The notes beneath the pieces are model-generated. The model saw only the letters and a program-made list of their open reading frames with translations, was not told the DNA's origin and searched no databases. Of a DNA stretch of 64,000 nucleotides, positions 1 to 9,396 are shown one piece after another; the first letter of the stretch is position 1; each line of letters begins with the position of its first letter. This DNA is from Microbacterium sp. Leaf151 (GTDB taxonomy: Bacteria; Actinomycetota; Actinomycetes; Actinomycetales; Microbacteriaceae), in contig NZ_LMOR01000001.1 in the NCBI RefSeq assembly GCF_001424225.1, positions 563,427 to 627,426 of the forward strand, read 5' to 3'. The position numbers and the translations under genes were made by a program.

Positions 1-504
1 CACCAGGGCAGCGGTGATCACGGCGCCTGCCATGATCAGCCAGAACCGCCGCGCACCGAGTTTAAGTTTGCTTTGCGCCGTCTCAACTAGCCGCCCCACA
101 GGCGACAGCGTCATATCCGAGACGGAAGTAGACTGGGCGCTTCGAAGAGTCTCGAGCACCTCATCAGCGTCCTTCTTGGGCACTTCGCCCGCGTCCACCA
201 ATGCCTCAGCGAACGCGTACACGGCGGCGCGGTGAAACCCCACTGGCTCGTGCCGCTCCGCCGACATGCGGATGAGCGTGAGATCTGCGCGTCCAGAGAG
301 CTTGCCGCGGAGCAGTTCGATGACAGTGCTCTTGCCGACGCCGAACTGGCCAAGCAGGCCGATCATACGTCGGTGGGTGGTCGCCTCGGTGACCATCCGA
401 TGCAAATTCTCCGCAACGTCATCGTGCCCGAACGCGTCCTGGTCGGCTTCGCTTATCGGGGCATCGACGACGAACCAGTTCTGCGACCTGGAGAGTGCTG
501 CCAC
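1..504 (-). CDS. YobI-like P-loop NTPase, partial (C-terminus beyond window edge)
   Basis: This is the N-terminal 168 codons of a P-loop NTPase that runs off the left edge. The start is GTG at 504, preceded by a GGGGGAC ribosome-binding site. The Walker A motif GQFGVGKST lies at residues 52-60, after a short N-terminal region ending in HRRMIGLLGQ. The last visible residues (about 152-168) form a hydrophobic stretch that looks like a membrane helix. This arrangement is typical of YobI-like/KAP-type membrane-associated NTPases, which are often accessory and suspected in defence. The family assignment rests on the Walker A context and the membrane helix only, because most of the protein is missing. 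Confidence 0.7.
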   Translation of the reverse strand, partial: MAALSRSQNWFVVDAPISEADQDAFGHDDVAENLHRMVTEATTHRRMIGLLGQFGVGKSTVIELLRGKLSGRADLTLIRMSAERHEPVGFHRAAVYAFAEALVDAGEVPKKDADEVLETLRSAQSTSVSDMTLSPVGRLVETAQSKLKLGARRFWLIMAGAVITAALV

Positions 505-869
505 TTTTCTACCCGTCCCCCACCGTTTTCTCTTTCACCCGACTCACATAAACATAGCGAGCGGCTCCGACGTCGCTGGCGAGCCCCATCTTGCGGTGTG
601 CAACGGTGACGGCTGTCGAAGGTGATGGCTCACTCGCCGATAGAGGGCGGGAGGAAGCGGAACGGGGCGGGCGACGGCAGTGCTCGAGGCGCGCTCTGAG
701 TGTGCTCGAGCGCACTGTCCCTGTCCGGTGCTGAGAGTGTGCGTGCGCCGTCAAAGCAAGATCTCTATCCCACATCGGCCTCCGCCGGGCAGGTACGGTA
801 CCGCGCGGATTCACGGCGAAGAGGCGCCGAACGTCAATGGGTCGGCTGTAGCGGAGGACACTACTGCAC
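505..869. other. intergenic, no convincing gene
   Basis: The open frames here lack biased codon use and resemble nothing recognisable. The long minus-strand frame crossing it is only the frameshifted tail of the HTH gene to the right. Confidence 0.5.
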
Positions 870-1156
870 TCACCGAGGATATAGGCGTGCCCCGAGCGAC
901 CTTCGAGTCGAGCGATAGTCCTCAGCTCGGGCCAGGAGGATCCAGACAGGACCTTGCGAATAGTTTTCTCATCAACGCCAGCCGATTCCGCGACGCTTCT
1001 TGGCGTCCGTCCTGCCATCGCCTCGCGCGAGTTCAACGCCAACGAACGAGCGGTCTCCGCGTCCGGGTCAGGACAAGCCTCGTCGGGCCAACCTGGGCAC
1101 AGCTCCGTCGGCAGCGACCGATGCCGAGCCCGCTCAGACACAGAGACGACGATCAA
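870..1156 (-). pseudogene. small HTH (XRE-like) regulator, frameshifted near its C-terminus
   Basis: From a TTG at 1156 (a GTG lies a few codons inside) the frame encodes an HTH-type segment: residues read ...RTPRSVAESAGVDEKT then IRKVLSGSSWPELRT. This is the pattern of short actinobacterial XRE-like proteins that end in a SLGARLYPR-like tail. In the starting frame the protein instead runs on as an unlikely extension of about 110 residues. Restoring one base near 895-900 gives exactly LE-SLGARLYPR and a TGA at 870-872. The simplest reading is a single-base deletion, real or a sequencing error, in a gene of about 95 codons. It lies upstream of the YobI-like NTPase in the same direction. Confidence 0.5.
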
Positions 1157-1265
1157 GGTCAGCCGGTCCCCGGAGGCGTGTGGATCGAATGTGCGATATC
1201 GAATCAGTTGACTTGACGCAGATCAGATTCGAGTGGCGTTTGTTCATCTATCGTGGCGTCTCATA

Positions 1266-2609
1266 TCAGTCGAGCAGCAGCGCCGGCTCCTCCAGCACGG
1301 ATGCCACATCAGCGATGAACCGCGAGATCCCGTCGCCGTCGACCACGCGGTGATCGAACGAACCCGAGACCGTCGTGACCCAGCGGGGGCGCACCTCGCC
1401 GTCGACGACCCACGGCTTCTGACGGATCGCGCCGAGGGCGATGATGCCGGCCTCGCCCGGGTTGATGATGGGGGTGCCGGCATCCACTCCGAACACGCCG
1501 ATGTTGGTGATCGTGAACGTGCCGCCGGACTGGTCGGCCAGGCTCGTCTTGCCCTCGCGGGCGGTGAGGGTGAGGTGCTCGAGGGCCTTGGCCAGCTCGC
1601 GCGTGTTCATGCCCTGTGCATCCTTGATGTTCGGCACGAGTAGGCCGCGCGGGGTCGCGGCGGCGATACCGAGGTTGACGTAGTGGCGCACGCTGATCTG
1701 CGCGCCGTCTTCGGTGTCGACCCAGGCGGCGTTGATCATGGGCGTGCGGCGCAGGGCCCAGATCACGGCGCGGGCCATGATCAACAGCGGCGAGATCTTC
1801 ACGTCGGCGAAGTCGGCCGAGGCCTTGAGGCGCTTGACGAGCTCAATGGTGCGCGAGGCGTCGACGTCGACCCACACCGAGACGTGCGGGGCCGAGTACG
1901 CGCTCGAGGTCATCGCGTTGGCGGTGGCTTTGCGGACGCCCCGGACGGGAATGGACTCCTCGCGGGCGTCGGCGGACTGAGCTGCGGGAGCGGGAGCGGA
2001 TGCCGTCGGCGCGGGCGCTGCGGGAGCGGAGACCTCGATCGTCTCCTCGCGCACGTCGCCCCACGCGGGCGTCTCGATGTTGCGGAAGACGCTGGCCTGC
2101 TCGGCGTGCTTCACCACGTCGTCGCGGGTGACCTCACCGGCGGTGCCGCTCGGCGTGACCGCCGACAGGTCGACGCCGAGATCGCGCGCGAGCTTTCGGA
2201 TCGGGGGCTTGGCGACCACGCCGACGGATGCCGCCACCGGACGCTCCGCGGGCTTGCGGCGCCGTGACGACACCGCGCCTCCCGTGCCGTAGCCGACGAG
2301 CACGGCGCCGCCCGGGTCGCTGGGCTCGGGGACCGTGGTCGGAGCCGGGGGCGCCGGGGGCGCGGCATCCGCTGAGCCGATCGTGATGATGGGCGACCCG
2401 ACCTCGACGGTCGCACCCTCGGATGCCAGCAGCTCGCCGACCGTGCCCGAGTACGGCGAGGGCAACTCGACGAGCGACTTGGCCGTCTCGATCTCGACGA
2501 TCACGTCGTTGACGGCGACGGTGTCACCGGGGGCGACGCGCCACTGCACGATTTCGGCCTCGGTGAGGCCTTCGCCGACATCGGGGAGAACGAACGTCTG
2601 ATCGGTCAC
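1266..2609 (-). CDS. dihydrolipoamide acyltransferase (E2) of a 2-oxoacid dehydrogenase complex
   Basis: E2 core of a pyruvate or branched-chain 2-oxoacid dehydrogenase; it transfers the acyl group from lipoate to CoA. The domains are in order: one lipoyl domain with the modified lysine in ETAKS (Lys44), a peripheral subunit-binding domain around 136-172, an Ala/Pro/Ser linker, and the catalytic domain ending with the DHRVVDG motif (His420, Asp424). The GTG at 2609 is preferred over a longer TTG frame because AAAGGA sits just upstream and the protein then begins directly with the lipoyl fold. It is the last gene of an E1alpha-E1beta-E2 operon on the minus strand. No E3 is adjacent, so lipoamide dehydrogenase is presumably shared. 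The exact substrate cannot be told from sequence alone. Confidence 0.95.
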   Translation of the reverse strand: MTDQTFVLPDVGEGLTEAEIVQWRVAPGDTVAVNDVIVEIETAKSLVELPSPYSGTVGELLASEGATVEVGSPIITIGSADAAPPAPPAPTTVPEPSDPGGAVLVGYGTGGAVSSRRRKPAERPVAASVGVVAKPPIRKLARDLGVDLSAVTPSGTAGEVTRDDVVKHAEQASVFRNIETPAWGDVREETIEVSAPAAPAPTASAPAPAAQSADAREESIPVRGVRKATANAMTSSAYSAPHVSVWVDVDASRTIELVKRLKASADFADVKISPLLIMARAVIWALRRTPMINAAWVDTEDGAQISVRHYVNLGIAAATPRGLLVPNIKDAQGMNTRELAKALEHLTLTAREGKTSLADQSGGTFTITNIGVFGVDAGTPIINPGEAGIIALGAIRQKPWVVDGEVRPRWVTTVSGSFDHRVVDGDGISRFIADVASVLEEPALLLD

Positions 2610-2688
2610 GGTGTGTCCTTTGCTCGGAAGCCAGCTTGTCACCGGGGTCGCCGCGACGGAATGCTCGGGCGAGGCGGAGGGGTGCGGG

Positions 2689-3666
2689 TCAGTAGGCGAG
2701 AGACCGGTCGACGGCCTCGAGGATGCGGTCGGCGTCGGGCAAGTAAGTGCCCTCGAGCTTCGCGGGCGGGAAGGGCACGTCGAAACCCGAGACGCGCAGC
2801 ACGGGAGCCTCGAGCGCGAAGAACGCCTTCTCCATGACGGTCGCGGCGATCTCGGAGCCGAGCGAGGTGAAGCCCGGTGCCTCCTGCGCGTAGACCATGC
2901 GGCCGGTGCGGCGCACCGAGTCGAGCAGCGGGCCGTAGTCGACCGGCGACAGCGACCGCAGGTCGATGACCTCGCAGCTCGTGCCCTCGCTCTCGGCGAG
3001 CGCGGCCGCCTGCAGCAGCGTCGTCACCATCGCGCCGTGCCCGACGAGCGTCACGTCGGTGCCGCGGCGCACGACGCGGCTGGCGTGCAGCGGCAGGGCC
3101 GGCGCCGACGTGTCGACCTCGCCCTTCTGCCAGTACTTCGCCTTGGGCTCGAAGAAGACGACCGGGTCGGGCGAGTCGATCGCCTGCTGGATCATCCAGT
3201 ACGCGTCGTTGGCGTTCGAGGGGCTGACCACGCGCAGACCCGGGGTGTGCGTGAAGTACGCCTCGGGGCTCTCCTGGTGGTGCTCGACCGCGCCGATGTG
3301 CCCGCCGTAGGGGATGCGGATGACGACGGGCATCTGCAGAGCGCCCTCGTGGCGGTTCGTGAGCTTCGCCAGCTGCGAGGTGATCTGGTCGAACGCGGGG
3401 AAGACAAAGCCGTCGAACTGGATCTCGAGCACGGGGCGGAATCCGCCCATCGCGAGACCGATCGCGGTGCCGACGATGCCCGACTCCGCCAGCGGGGAGT
3501 CGATGACGCGGCGCTTGCCGAAGTCCTTCTGCAGACCCTCGGTCACGCGGAACACGCCGCCGAGCGGGCCGATGTCCTCGCCCATGAGCAGCACGCGGTC
3601 GTTCGTCTCCAGCGCACGGCGGAGCCCGGCGTTCAGAGCCCGACTGATCGGAAGGTTCTCGGTCAC
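2689..3666 (-). CDS. 2-oxoacid dehydrogenase E1 component, beta subunit
   Basis: A 325-residue transketolase-type beta subunit that pairs with the upstream alpha subunit to form the thiamine-diphosphate E1 decarboxylase. The N-terminus ([14 protein letters not shown]...GEDIG) and the central [12 protein letters not shown] segment are typical of E1beta. The start is GTG at 3666, which overlaps the stop of the alpha gene in a GTGA arrangement, so the two are translationally coupled. The E2 gene follows 79 bp downstream. Alpha and beta are separate here, as in branched-chain and Gram-positive-type pyruvate complexes, unlike the single-chain AceE of many actinobacteria. That favours a branched-chain or alternative complex. 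Confidence 0.95.
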   Translation of the reverse strand: MTENLPISRALNAGLRRALETNDRVLLMGEDIGPLGGVFRVTEGLQKDFGKRRVIDSPLAESGIVGTAIGLAMGGFRPVLEIQFDGFVFPAFDQITSQLAKLTNRHEGALQMPVVIRIPYGGHIGAVEHHQESPEAYFTHTPGLRVVSPSNANDAYWMIQQAIDSPDPVVFFEPKAKYWQKGEVDTSAPALPLHASRVVRRGTDVTLVGHGAMVTTLLQAAALAESEGTSCEVIDLRSLSPVDYGPLLDSVRRTGRMVYAQEAPGFTSLGSEIAATVMEKAFFALEAPVLRVSGFDVPFPPAKLEGTYLPDADRILEAVDRSLAY

Positions 3667-4793
3667 TGGGCGCCTCCGTCCATCGACGTCTCGTAGTCGT
3701 CGAGCCAGCGCTGCTCCTCCTGGATGAGCGCGTGCGCCTCGGAGTAGACGCTCTCGAACATGTGGCCGCGCGGGATCGTGCCCAGCTCGTTCGTGCGCAC
3801 GCGCACGTCGTCGGCGAGGGCGGCACCCTCGGCATCCGCGTCGTCGAAGAACTGCTGCGGCGCCCCTCGTCCCTCGAGGTAGATGCGCATGCGGGCGATG
3901 GGGTCGCGCCCGGCCCACGCCTTCTCTTCGTCGGAGGTGCGGTACTTCGTGGGGTCGTCGCTCGTGGTGTGCGCGCCCATGCGGTACGTCATCGCCTCGA
4001 TCGCGCGGGGGCCGCTCCCGGCACGCGCCTCGTCGAGGGCGGTCTTGGTCACGGCGTAGCTGGCGAGCACGTCGTTGCCGTCGACCTGAAGACTCGGGAT
4101 GCCGTAGCCCTCACCGCGCTTGTACAGCGGCGAGCGCGACTGCGTCGCGACCGGGACCGAGATGGCCCACTGGTTGTTCTGCAGGAAGAACACCTGCGGC
4201 GTCTGGAAGCTCGCGGCGAACACCATCGCCTCGTGCACGTCGCCCTGGCTAGAGGCGCCGTCGCCGTAGTAGACCATCACGGCTTCGTCGCTCTCGGGGT
4301 CACCCGATCCCGCCTTGCCGTCGAAGACGAGCCCCATGCCGAGGCCCGTGGCGTGCAGGGTCTGCGCGCCGAGCACGAGGGTGTAGATGTGCGTGTTGCC
4401 GTTCTTCGGATCGGTCGGGTCCCACCCGCCGTGGGTGAGTCCGCGCATGAGCCGGATGATGTCGATCGGGTCGACGCCGCGGATGCGGGTGACCACGTGC
4501 TCGCGGTACGAGGGGAAGATGTGGTCCTGTGCGCGGGCGGCGCGGGCCGAGCCCACCTGCGCGGCCTCCTGCCCGAACGACGGGGGCCACAGGGCGAGCT
4601 GTCCCTGTCGCTGCAGGTTCGTCGCCTGCACGTCGAACGCGCGGATCGAGACCATGTCGCGGTAGAACGTCTCGAGTTCGGCGTCGGTCAGGGCGTCGAT
4701 GAGCGGCAGGTAGCGCTCGGCCGCGGGCGTGGGCGCCAGCGTGCCGTCGGCTGCCAGAACGCGCACGAGAGCGGGATCGTCGAGCGGGGTCAT
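3663..4793 (-). CDS. 2-oxoacid dehydrogenase E1 component, alpha subunit
   Basis: A 376-residue thiamine-diphosphate-binding alpha subunit. The cofactor motif begins YYGDGASSQGD and ends with the NNQWA segment, as in the GDG(X)nNN signature. The HTTSDDPTKYR segment, close to the phosphorylation loop of eukaryotic E1alpha, is also recognisable. It is the first gene of the E1alpha-E1beta-E2 operon and overlaps E1beta by four bases. The ATG at 4793 lies six bases after a TAGCGT box, with GGGGGA between, so the message may be leaderless or use a very close ribosome-binding site. Confidence 0.95.
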   Translation of the reverse strand: MTPLDDPALVRVLAADGTLAPTPAAERYLPLIDALTDAELETFYRDMVSIRAFDVQATNLQRQGQLALWPPSFGQEAAQVGSARAARAQDHIFPSYREHVVTRIRGVDPIDIIRLMRGLTHGGWDPTDPKNGNTHIYTLVLGAQTLHATGLGMGLVFDGKAGSGDPESDEAVMVYYGDGASSQGDVHEAMVFAASFQTPQVFFLQNNQWAISVPVATQSRSPLYKRGEGYGIPSLQVDGNDVLASYAVTKTALDEARAGSGPRAIEAMTYRMGAHTTSDDPTKYRTSDEEKAWAGRDPIARMRIYLEGRGAPQQFFDDADAEGAALADDVRVRTNELGTIPRGHMFESVYSEAHALIQEEQRWLDDYETSMDGGAQ

Positions 4794-4799
4794 TCCCCC

Positions 4800-4805
4800 A
4801 CGCTA
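4800..4805 (-). promoter_or_regulatory. -10 box (TAGCGT) for the E1alpha-E1beta-E2 operon
   Basis: TAGCGT read on the minus strand ends six bases before the ATG at 4793. This matches the TAnnnT-N5-7-start layout found before many other genes in the window and implies a leaderless or nearly leaderless transcript. Confidence 0.5.
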
Positions 4806-4910
4806 ACGCCCGACCCATGCTCACGACCGCATGAGGTGCACAACGGATGACGGAATCCGCCGTTGACGTCAGACAAACGGATGCCGCCGGATGGCGCCGC
4901 GTCAATGTCC

Positions 4911-4990
4911 GGTCGCTTCGACGGGCTCAGGGACCTAGGAGCGACCCAATGAAATCGCTGCGCGAGGTGGCTGAGCCTGTCGAAGCCGCC
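4911..4990. repeat. REP-like palindromic repeat pair (family A)
   Basis: Two facing copies of a CTTCGACnGGCTCAG element (4915-4931 and, inverted, 4968-4986) lie in the 231-bp gap between the E1alpha gene and hisC. The left copy is itself a hairpin bounded by GGTCGC and GCGACC. The same word recurs at 6613-6890. Such elements are scattered non-coding repeats, possibly REP-like. Confidence 0.6.
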
Positions 4991-5024
4991 GGGGTGCCGC
5001 AACGACCGCGGCCACGTGCCGCGC

Positions 5025-6098
5025 TCAGGGCGCCGTCGCCGCGGCGACCTCGACGACGCGCTCCAGCGACTCCTCTTCGCCGATGGAGATGCGGATGCCG
5101 TCGCCCGCGAACGGGCGCACGATGAGACCCGCCTCCTCGAACGCCGCCGCGACCTCGAGCGTGCGCTCCCCCGCGGCGAGCCAGACGAAGTTGCCCTGCG
5201 CGTCGGGCACATCCCACCCGGTCGCGCGCAGGCGGTCGACCAGCCGGTCGCGCCGCTCGGCGATGACGGCGACGCGGTGCAGCAGCTCGCTCTCGGCATC
5301 CAGGCTCGAAAGCGCCGCCGCTTCTCCGGCGGCCGTGACCGAGAGGGGGATCGCGGTGCTGCGGGCGGCGTTCAGCACCGCCTCGTTGCCGATGGCGTAG
5401 CCGACACGCAGGCCGGCCAGGCCGTAGGCCTTCGAGAACGTGTGGAGCACCACGATGTTGGGCCGGTCGAGCACCGCGCGGACGCGCTCGCCCTCCACCG
5501 AGGTGCGGTCGGTGACGAACTCGGCGTACGCCTCGTCGAGCACGACGAGCACGTCGCGGGGCACCTCGTCGATGAACGACGCGAACTCGTCGTAGCCGAC
5601 GGTCGGGCCGGTGGGGTTGTTGGGGCTGCAGACGATCACCAGGCGCGTGCGGTCGGTGACGGCGGCGGCCATGGCCGGCAGGTCGTGCCGCGCCTCGGCG
5701 GTGAGGGGCACCTGCACTCCGGTCGCGCCGGTCACCGCGACCAACGAGGGGTACGCCTCGAACGAGCGCCACGCATAGACGACCTCGTCTCCGGGGCCCG
5801 AGGTCGCCAACAGCAGCTGCGCGAGCAGCGAGACGCTGCCGGCGCCGACGTGCACCTCGTTGGAAGAGACGCCGTACCGCGCGGCGAGTCGTTCGCGCAG
5901 GCGTGCCGCCGTGGCATCCGGGTATCGGTTGAAGGCCCCCGCAGCGTGGACCGCCTCGAGCACACCGGGGAGGGGCTCGAAGGGGTTCTCGTTGCTCGAG
6001 AGCTTGAAGGCGTCGGGGCTGGCCTGCCGACCCTGTCGGTACGCCGGGAGGGCGGCGATCTCGGGACGGATACGGGGCAGGACCGGCTGTTCGCTCAC
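5025..6098 (-). CDS. hisC: histidinol-phosphate aminotransferase
   Basis: A 357-residue fold-type I PLP aminotransferase that converts imidazole acetol-phosphate and glutamate to histidinol phosphate in histidine synthesis. The substrate-binding SSNENPF segment (about 34-40), CSPNNPTG (157-164), DEAYAEF (188-194) and the PLP lysine in TFSKAYG (Lys223) are all present. The length is normal for HisC. Because it stands alone rather than in a his operon, it could also serve as an aromatic aminotransferase, as in other actinobacteria. The GTG at 6098 follows a TAGGCT -10 box by six bases, so the transcript is probably leaderless. Confidence 0.9.
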   Translation of the reverse strand: MSEQPVLPRIRPEIAALPAYRQGRQASPDAFKLSSNENPFEPLPGVLEAVHAAGAFNRYPDATAARLRERLAARYGVSSNEVHVGAGSVSLLAQLLLATSGPGDEVVYAWRSFEAYPSLVAVTGATGVQVPLTAEARHDLPAMAAAVTDRTRLVIVCSPNNPTGPTVGYDEFASFIDEVPRDVLVVLDEAYAEFVTDRTSVEGERVRAVLDRPNIVVLHTFSKAYGLAGLRVGYAIGNEAVLNAARSTAIPLSVTAAGEAAALSSLDAESELLHRVAVIAERRDRLVDRLRATGWDVPDAQGNFVWLAAGERTLEVAAAFEEAGLIVRPFAGDGIRISIGEEESLERVVEVAAATAP

Positions 6099-6104
6099 CC
6101 CGCG

Positions 6105-6110
6105 AGCCTA
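6105..6110 (-). promoter_or_regulatory. -10 box (TAGGCT) for hisC, leaderless layout
   Basis: TAGGCT on the minus strand is followed by six bases (CGCGGG) and the GTG start of hisC. There is no separate ribosome-binding site. Confidence 0.55.
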
Positions 6111-6195
6111 TCCGTGGGCCCCCGGGTTTCGTCAGCCCCTCCTCCCCAGCCGCGAGACCCTGACGGCGGTGTCCCTCGCGTGCCAGGGTGGGGGC

Positions 6196-6600
6196 ATGCG
6201 CTTCGTCATCCGCATCGCCGTCAACGCCTTCGCCATCTGGATCGTCACGCTGCTGCCCGCGCTGCAGGTGCGCCTCATCCCCTTCGCCCCGGGCGAGTGG
6301 GTGCAGGTGCTGCTCACGCTGCTGCTCGTGGGGCTGATCTTCGCCCTCGTCAACACGATCATCGGCACCGTGGTGAAGATCGTCGCCATCCCGCTCTACA
6401 TCCTCACGCTCGGACTGATCTCGCTGATCATCAACGGCTTCCTGCTGTGGCTGACGGCGGTCATCACCGAGAACTGGGACTGGGGCCTTCGCACCGGCGA
6501 GTTCTGGCTGACGGTGGTCGCCGCACTCCTGATCGGCATCATCAACGCTGTGCTCGGCGGCATCCTGCGCCCGCGCCGCGAGGAGCGCGAGCGCCGCTGA
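6196..6600 (+). CDS. phage holin family (DUF-type) four-helix membrane protein
   Basis: A 134-residue integral membrane protein with four hydrophobic helices (roughly residues 5-25, 33-52, 57-80 and 95-120) and a basic tail ending RPRREERERR. The sequence is typical of the chromosomal 'phage holin family' proteins common in bacteria, whose function is unknown despite the name. The ATG at 6196 is chosen because the upstream frame, running back to 5860, is antisense to hisC. It is transcribed divergently from hisC across a 97-bp gap and is followed by family A repeats. Confidence 0.8.
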   Translation: MRFVIRIAVNAFAIWIVTLLPALQVRLIPFAPGEWVQVLLTLLLVGLIFALVNTIIGTVVKIVAIPLYILTLGLISLIINGFLLWLTAVITENWDWGLRTGEFWLTVVAALLIGIINAVLGGILRPRREERERR

Positions 6601-6612
6601 GTCCCCGCGTCC

Positions 6613-6890
6613 GCGGTTCCCGAGCCGAAGGGAGCGCAATCCGCACGCCAGCCCCGGTCGCCGAGCCCGTCGACGGGACCGCAACCCGCGCGCCAACCCA
6701 GGTCCCTGAGCCCGTGGAAGGGACCGGAACCCGCGTGTGCTCGGAGGCTTCGACGGGCTCAGCCTCCGTCGTCCGGGATGCCGCCCACCCAGGTCCCTGA
6801 GCCCGTCGAGGGGACCGCAACCCGCGTGTGCCCGGAGGCTTCGACACGCTCAGCATCCGTCGTCCGGGATGCGGCTCGGCGTGCTCCGCC
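6613..6890. repeat. cluster of family A REP-like repeats
   Basis: At least five degenerate copies of CTGAGCCCGTCGAnGGGACCG, or its complement CTTCGACnnGCTCAG, follow one another between 6613 and 6890. They are joined by repeated GGGACCGnAACCCGCG and GTCGTCCGGGATGC words. The 337-bp gap before the phosphatase gene contains little else. Confidence 0.7.
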
Positions 6891-6937
6891 AGGAATCGAC
6901 GGGTGCGGACACGACGCGTCCCCGCCATGATGGAGGG

Positions 6938-7444
6938 ATGACCGCGAGTGCCGACGCGCCCTTCCGCGTCGTGTTCGTGTGCAGCGGCAACATCTGCCGG
7001 TCGCCGATGGCCGAGGTGGTCTTCCGCCGTCTCGCCGAGACCGCGGGACTCGGCGCCCACGTCTCGTCGACCTCCGCCGGCACCGGCGACTGGCACGTCG
7101 GCGAGCGCGCCGACCACCGCACGATCGCCGCCCTCGATCGCCTCGGCTACGACGGCGCGGCCCATCGCGCGCGGCAGTTCCAGTACGCCGACTTCACCCG
7201 CAACGACCTCGTCGTCGCGCTCGACCGCAGCCACGAACGGGTGCTGCGCGGCTGGGCGCAGAGCGACGACGACACCGACAAGATCGCGCTGCTGCAGTCC
7301 TTCCTTCCGGATGCCGAGACCCCCGACGTACCCGACCCGTACTACGCGGGGGCCCCGATGTTCGACGAGGTGCTCGGTATGATCGAACGCGCAAGCCGAG
7401 CCCTGTTCCGACAGCTCGAGCCCGCCATCCGTTCCGCGGGCTGA
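6938..7444 (+). CDS. low-molecular-weight protein tyrosine phosphatase
   Basis: A 168-residue LMW-PTP that dephosphorylates phosphotyrosine (or related phosphate esters) in the cytoplasm. The catalytic CX5R loop is CSGNICR (Cys15, Arg21), and the general-acid DPYY motif is at 133-136. Length and motif spacing are normal. The ATG at 6938 follows GGAGGG directly, and CATGAT lies upstream as a possible -10 box. It sits just before purB, with a 27-bp gap, so the two may be co-transcribed. Confidence 0.92.
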   Translation: MTASADAPFRVVFVCSGNICRSPMAEVVFRRLAETAGLGAHVSSTSAGTGDWHVGERADHRTIAALDRLGYDGAAHRARQFQYADFTRNDLVVALDRSHERVLRGWAQSDDDTDKIALLQSFLPDAETPDVPDPYYAGAPMFDEVLGMIERASRALFRQLEPAIRSAG

Positions 7445-7471
7445 TCCGTTCGCGCGACCCCCGGGAGACCC

Positions 7472-8851
7472 GTGTCCTCTCTGCCTCCGCAGCCCCTCAG
7501 CCCGCTCGACGGTCGGTACTTCGCCACCGTGTCCGAGATCGGCGACTACCTGTCGGAGGCGGGCCTGAACCGCGCCCGCGTCGAGGTCGAGGTCGAGTGG
7601 CTGCTCGCCCTGACCGACCGTTCCCTGTTCGGCACCTCGCCCGTGTCCGACGCCGACCGGGGGCGCCTCCGTGCGCTGTACGAGGACTTCGGCGCCGACG
7701 AGATCGCCTGGCTCGCCGCCAAAGAGGCCGTCACCCGCCACGACGTGAAGGCCGTCGAGTACCTCGTGCGCGACCGTCTCGACAGCCTCGGGCTCACCGG
7801 CCTCGCCGAACTGACACACTTCGCCTGCACGAGCGAAGACATCAACTCCACCGCCTACGCCCTCACCGTGCAGCGCGCGGTCGAGCGCGTGTGGCTGCCC
7901 AAGCTCCGCTCGGTCACTGCCGCCCTCGCCGAGCTCGCCGTCGCGCACCGCGACGCCGCGATGCTCTCGCGCACGCACGGTCAGCCGGCCACGCCCACAA
8001 CGATGGGCAAAGAGATCGGCGTCTTCGCGTGGCGACTCGAGCGCGTCATCCGCCAGCTGGATGCCGGGGAGTACCTCGCGAAGTTCTCCGGGGCCACCGG
8101 CACCTGGTCGGCGCACGTCGCCGCCGAGCCCGACGTCGACTGGCCGGCGCTCACGCGGGAGTTCATCGAGTCGCTCGGCCTGGGCTTCAACCCGGTCACG
8201 ACGCAGATCGAGTCGCACGATTGGCAGGTCGAACTGTACGACCGCGCGCGTCACGCGGGCGGCATCCTGCACAACCTCGCCACCGACATCTGGACCTACA
8301 TCTCGCTCGGGTACTTCACCCAGATCCCCGTGGCCGGAGCCACCGGATCGTCGACGATGCCGCACAAGATCAACCCGATCCGTTTCGAGAACGCCGAGGC
8401 GAACCTCGAGATCGCCGGCGGACTCTTCAGCACCCTGGCATCCACCCTCGTCACCAGCCGTCTGCAGCGCGACCTGACCGACTCGACGACGCAGCGCAAC
8501 ATCGGCGTCGCGTTCGGTCACTCCCTGCTCGCGCTCGACAACCTCCAGCGCGGTCTCACCGAGATCTCGCTCGCCGAGGACGTGCTTCTCGCCGACCTCG
8601 ACGTGAACTGGGAGGTGCTCGCCGAAGCCATCCAGACCGTGGTGCGCGCCGAGATCGCCGCCGGTCGCTCGCAGATCACCGACCCCTACGCGCTGCTCAA
8701 GGACCTCACGCGCGGTCGCCGCGTCGGCGCTCCCGAGCTGGCCGAGTTCGTGCGCGGACTCGACATCGGCGATGCCGCGAAGCAGCGCCTGCTCGCCCTG
8801 ACGCCCGCCGCTTACGCGGGCTTGGCGTCGCGAGTGGTCGACGCGCTGTAG
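7472..8851 (+). CDS. purB: adenylosuccinate lyase
   Basis: A 459-residue fumarase/aspartase-superfamily lyase catalysing two steps of purine synthesis: cleavage of SAICAR to AICAR, and of adenylosuccinate to AMP. The superfamily signature SSTMPHKINPIRF lies around residues 292-304, and the SRTHGQPATPT histidine segment is near 168. Length and N-terminus (QPLSPLDGRY) match the E. coli-type PurB. The GTG start at 7472 has GGGAG upstream. Confidence 0.95.
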   Translation: MSSLPPQPLSPLDGRYFATVSEIGDYLSEAGLNRARVEVEVEWLLALTDRSLFGTSPVSDADRGRLRALYEDFGADEIAWLAAKEAVTRHDVKAVEYLVRDRLDSLGLTGLAELTHFACTSEDINSTAYALTVQRAVERVWLPKLRSVTAALAELAVAHRDAAMLSRTHGQPATPTTMGKEIGVFAWRLERVIRQLDAGEYLAKFSGATGTWSAHVAAEPDVDWPALTREFIESLGLGFNPVTTQIESHDWQVELYDRARHAGGILHNLATDIWTYISLGYFTQIPVAGATGSSTMPHKINPIRFENAEANLEIAGGLFSTLASTLVTSRLQRDLTDSTTQRNIGVAFGHSLLALDNLQRGLTEISLAEDVLLADLDVNWEVLAEAIQTVVRAEIAAGRSQITDPYALLKDLTRGRRVGAPELAEFVRGLDIGDAAKQRLLALTPAAYAGLASRVVDAL

Positions 8852-8888
8852 GCCCGTCCGCTCCCCGCGCGCCGCGCCAGCCTCACTC

Positions 8889-8994
8889 CCGGTCGCTTCA
8901 CCCCTCGGTGGCGCCAGCCTCACCGCCGGTCGCTCGACCGGTGGGTCGCGCGCGCCTCACCCCCGGTCGCTCGACCGGTGGGTCGCGCGCGCCT
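8889..8994. repeat. 37-bp tandem repeat, three copies
   Basis: The unit CCGGTCGCTCGACCGGTGGG followed by a CGCG-rich tail occurs at 8926 and 8963 (nearly identical, period 37 bp), with a degenerate copy at 8889. It opens the 619-bp non-coding stretch between purB and the GH43 gene. Each unit contains its own CCGGTCG/CGACCGG palindrome. Confidence 0.75.
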
Positions 8995-9017
8995 GCCGCT
9001 GCGCCGCTCTTCCTGCT

Positions 9018-9331
9018 GAGCGTCCAAAACACGCCGCCCCCGGCACGACGAAGCGGCGCGTCCTGGACACTCGACGGGTCTCCGACGCGTGCCCCGCACC
9101 CGTGAGTACCCCCTGTCGAGCGCCCGACACCCCCGCACCGCTCCCTCGCCCTCGCCCTCGCCCTCGCCCTGTTGAGCGTCCAGAACACGCCGCACCCGAC
9201 ACGACGAAGCGGCGCGTCCTGGACACTCGACGGGTCTCCGGCGCGTGCCCCACACCCCCGCACCCCTCCCCCCGTTGAGTGTCCAAGACACGCCGCCCCC
9301 GGCACGACGAAGCGGCGCGTCCTGGACACTC
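9018..9331. repeat. three copies of a 55-bp palindromic repeat (family B)
   Basis: Copies at 9018-9072, 9174-9228 and 9277-9331 run from GAGYGTCC to GGACACTC, with imperfect 20-bp arms around a CCGGCACGACGAA-like loop. Short direct repeats (GACGGGTCTCC, CGCGTGCCCC) follow the first two copies, so the repeated unit is nearer 100 bp. A run of CTCGCC hexamers (about 9146-9170) separates copies one and two. A fourth copy stands alone at 16661-16715. They could be REP/MITE-like or serve as RNA hairpins. Confidence 0.8.
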
Positions 9332-9396
9332 GGCAGGTGCTGCCGCATGCGCCGGCCAAGACGAGGCTGGACGCGGGCCAGCACCTCCCCGTAGGG

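Noticed and set aside
2611..3696. Long plus-strand frame of 361 codons across the E1beta/E2 genes
   Set aside because: It is antisense to well-conserved E1beta and E2 sequence and rich in Arg/Gly/Glu, the usual shadow frame of high-GC genes.
6542..8923. Minus-strand frame of 793 codons
   Set aside because: It lies antisense to the tyrosine phosphatase and purB genes, whose motifs are unmistakable; composition is typical of a shadow frame.
9145..9170. Possible CRISPR-like array in the repeat region after purB
   Set aside because: The CTCGCC hexamers are simple sequence and the larger repeats are palindromic, of unequal spacing and without spacer-sized unique inserts; no cas genes are present.
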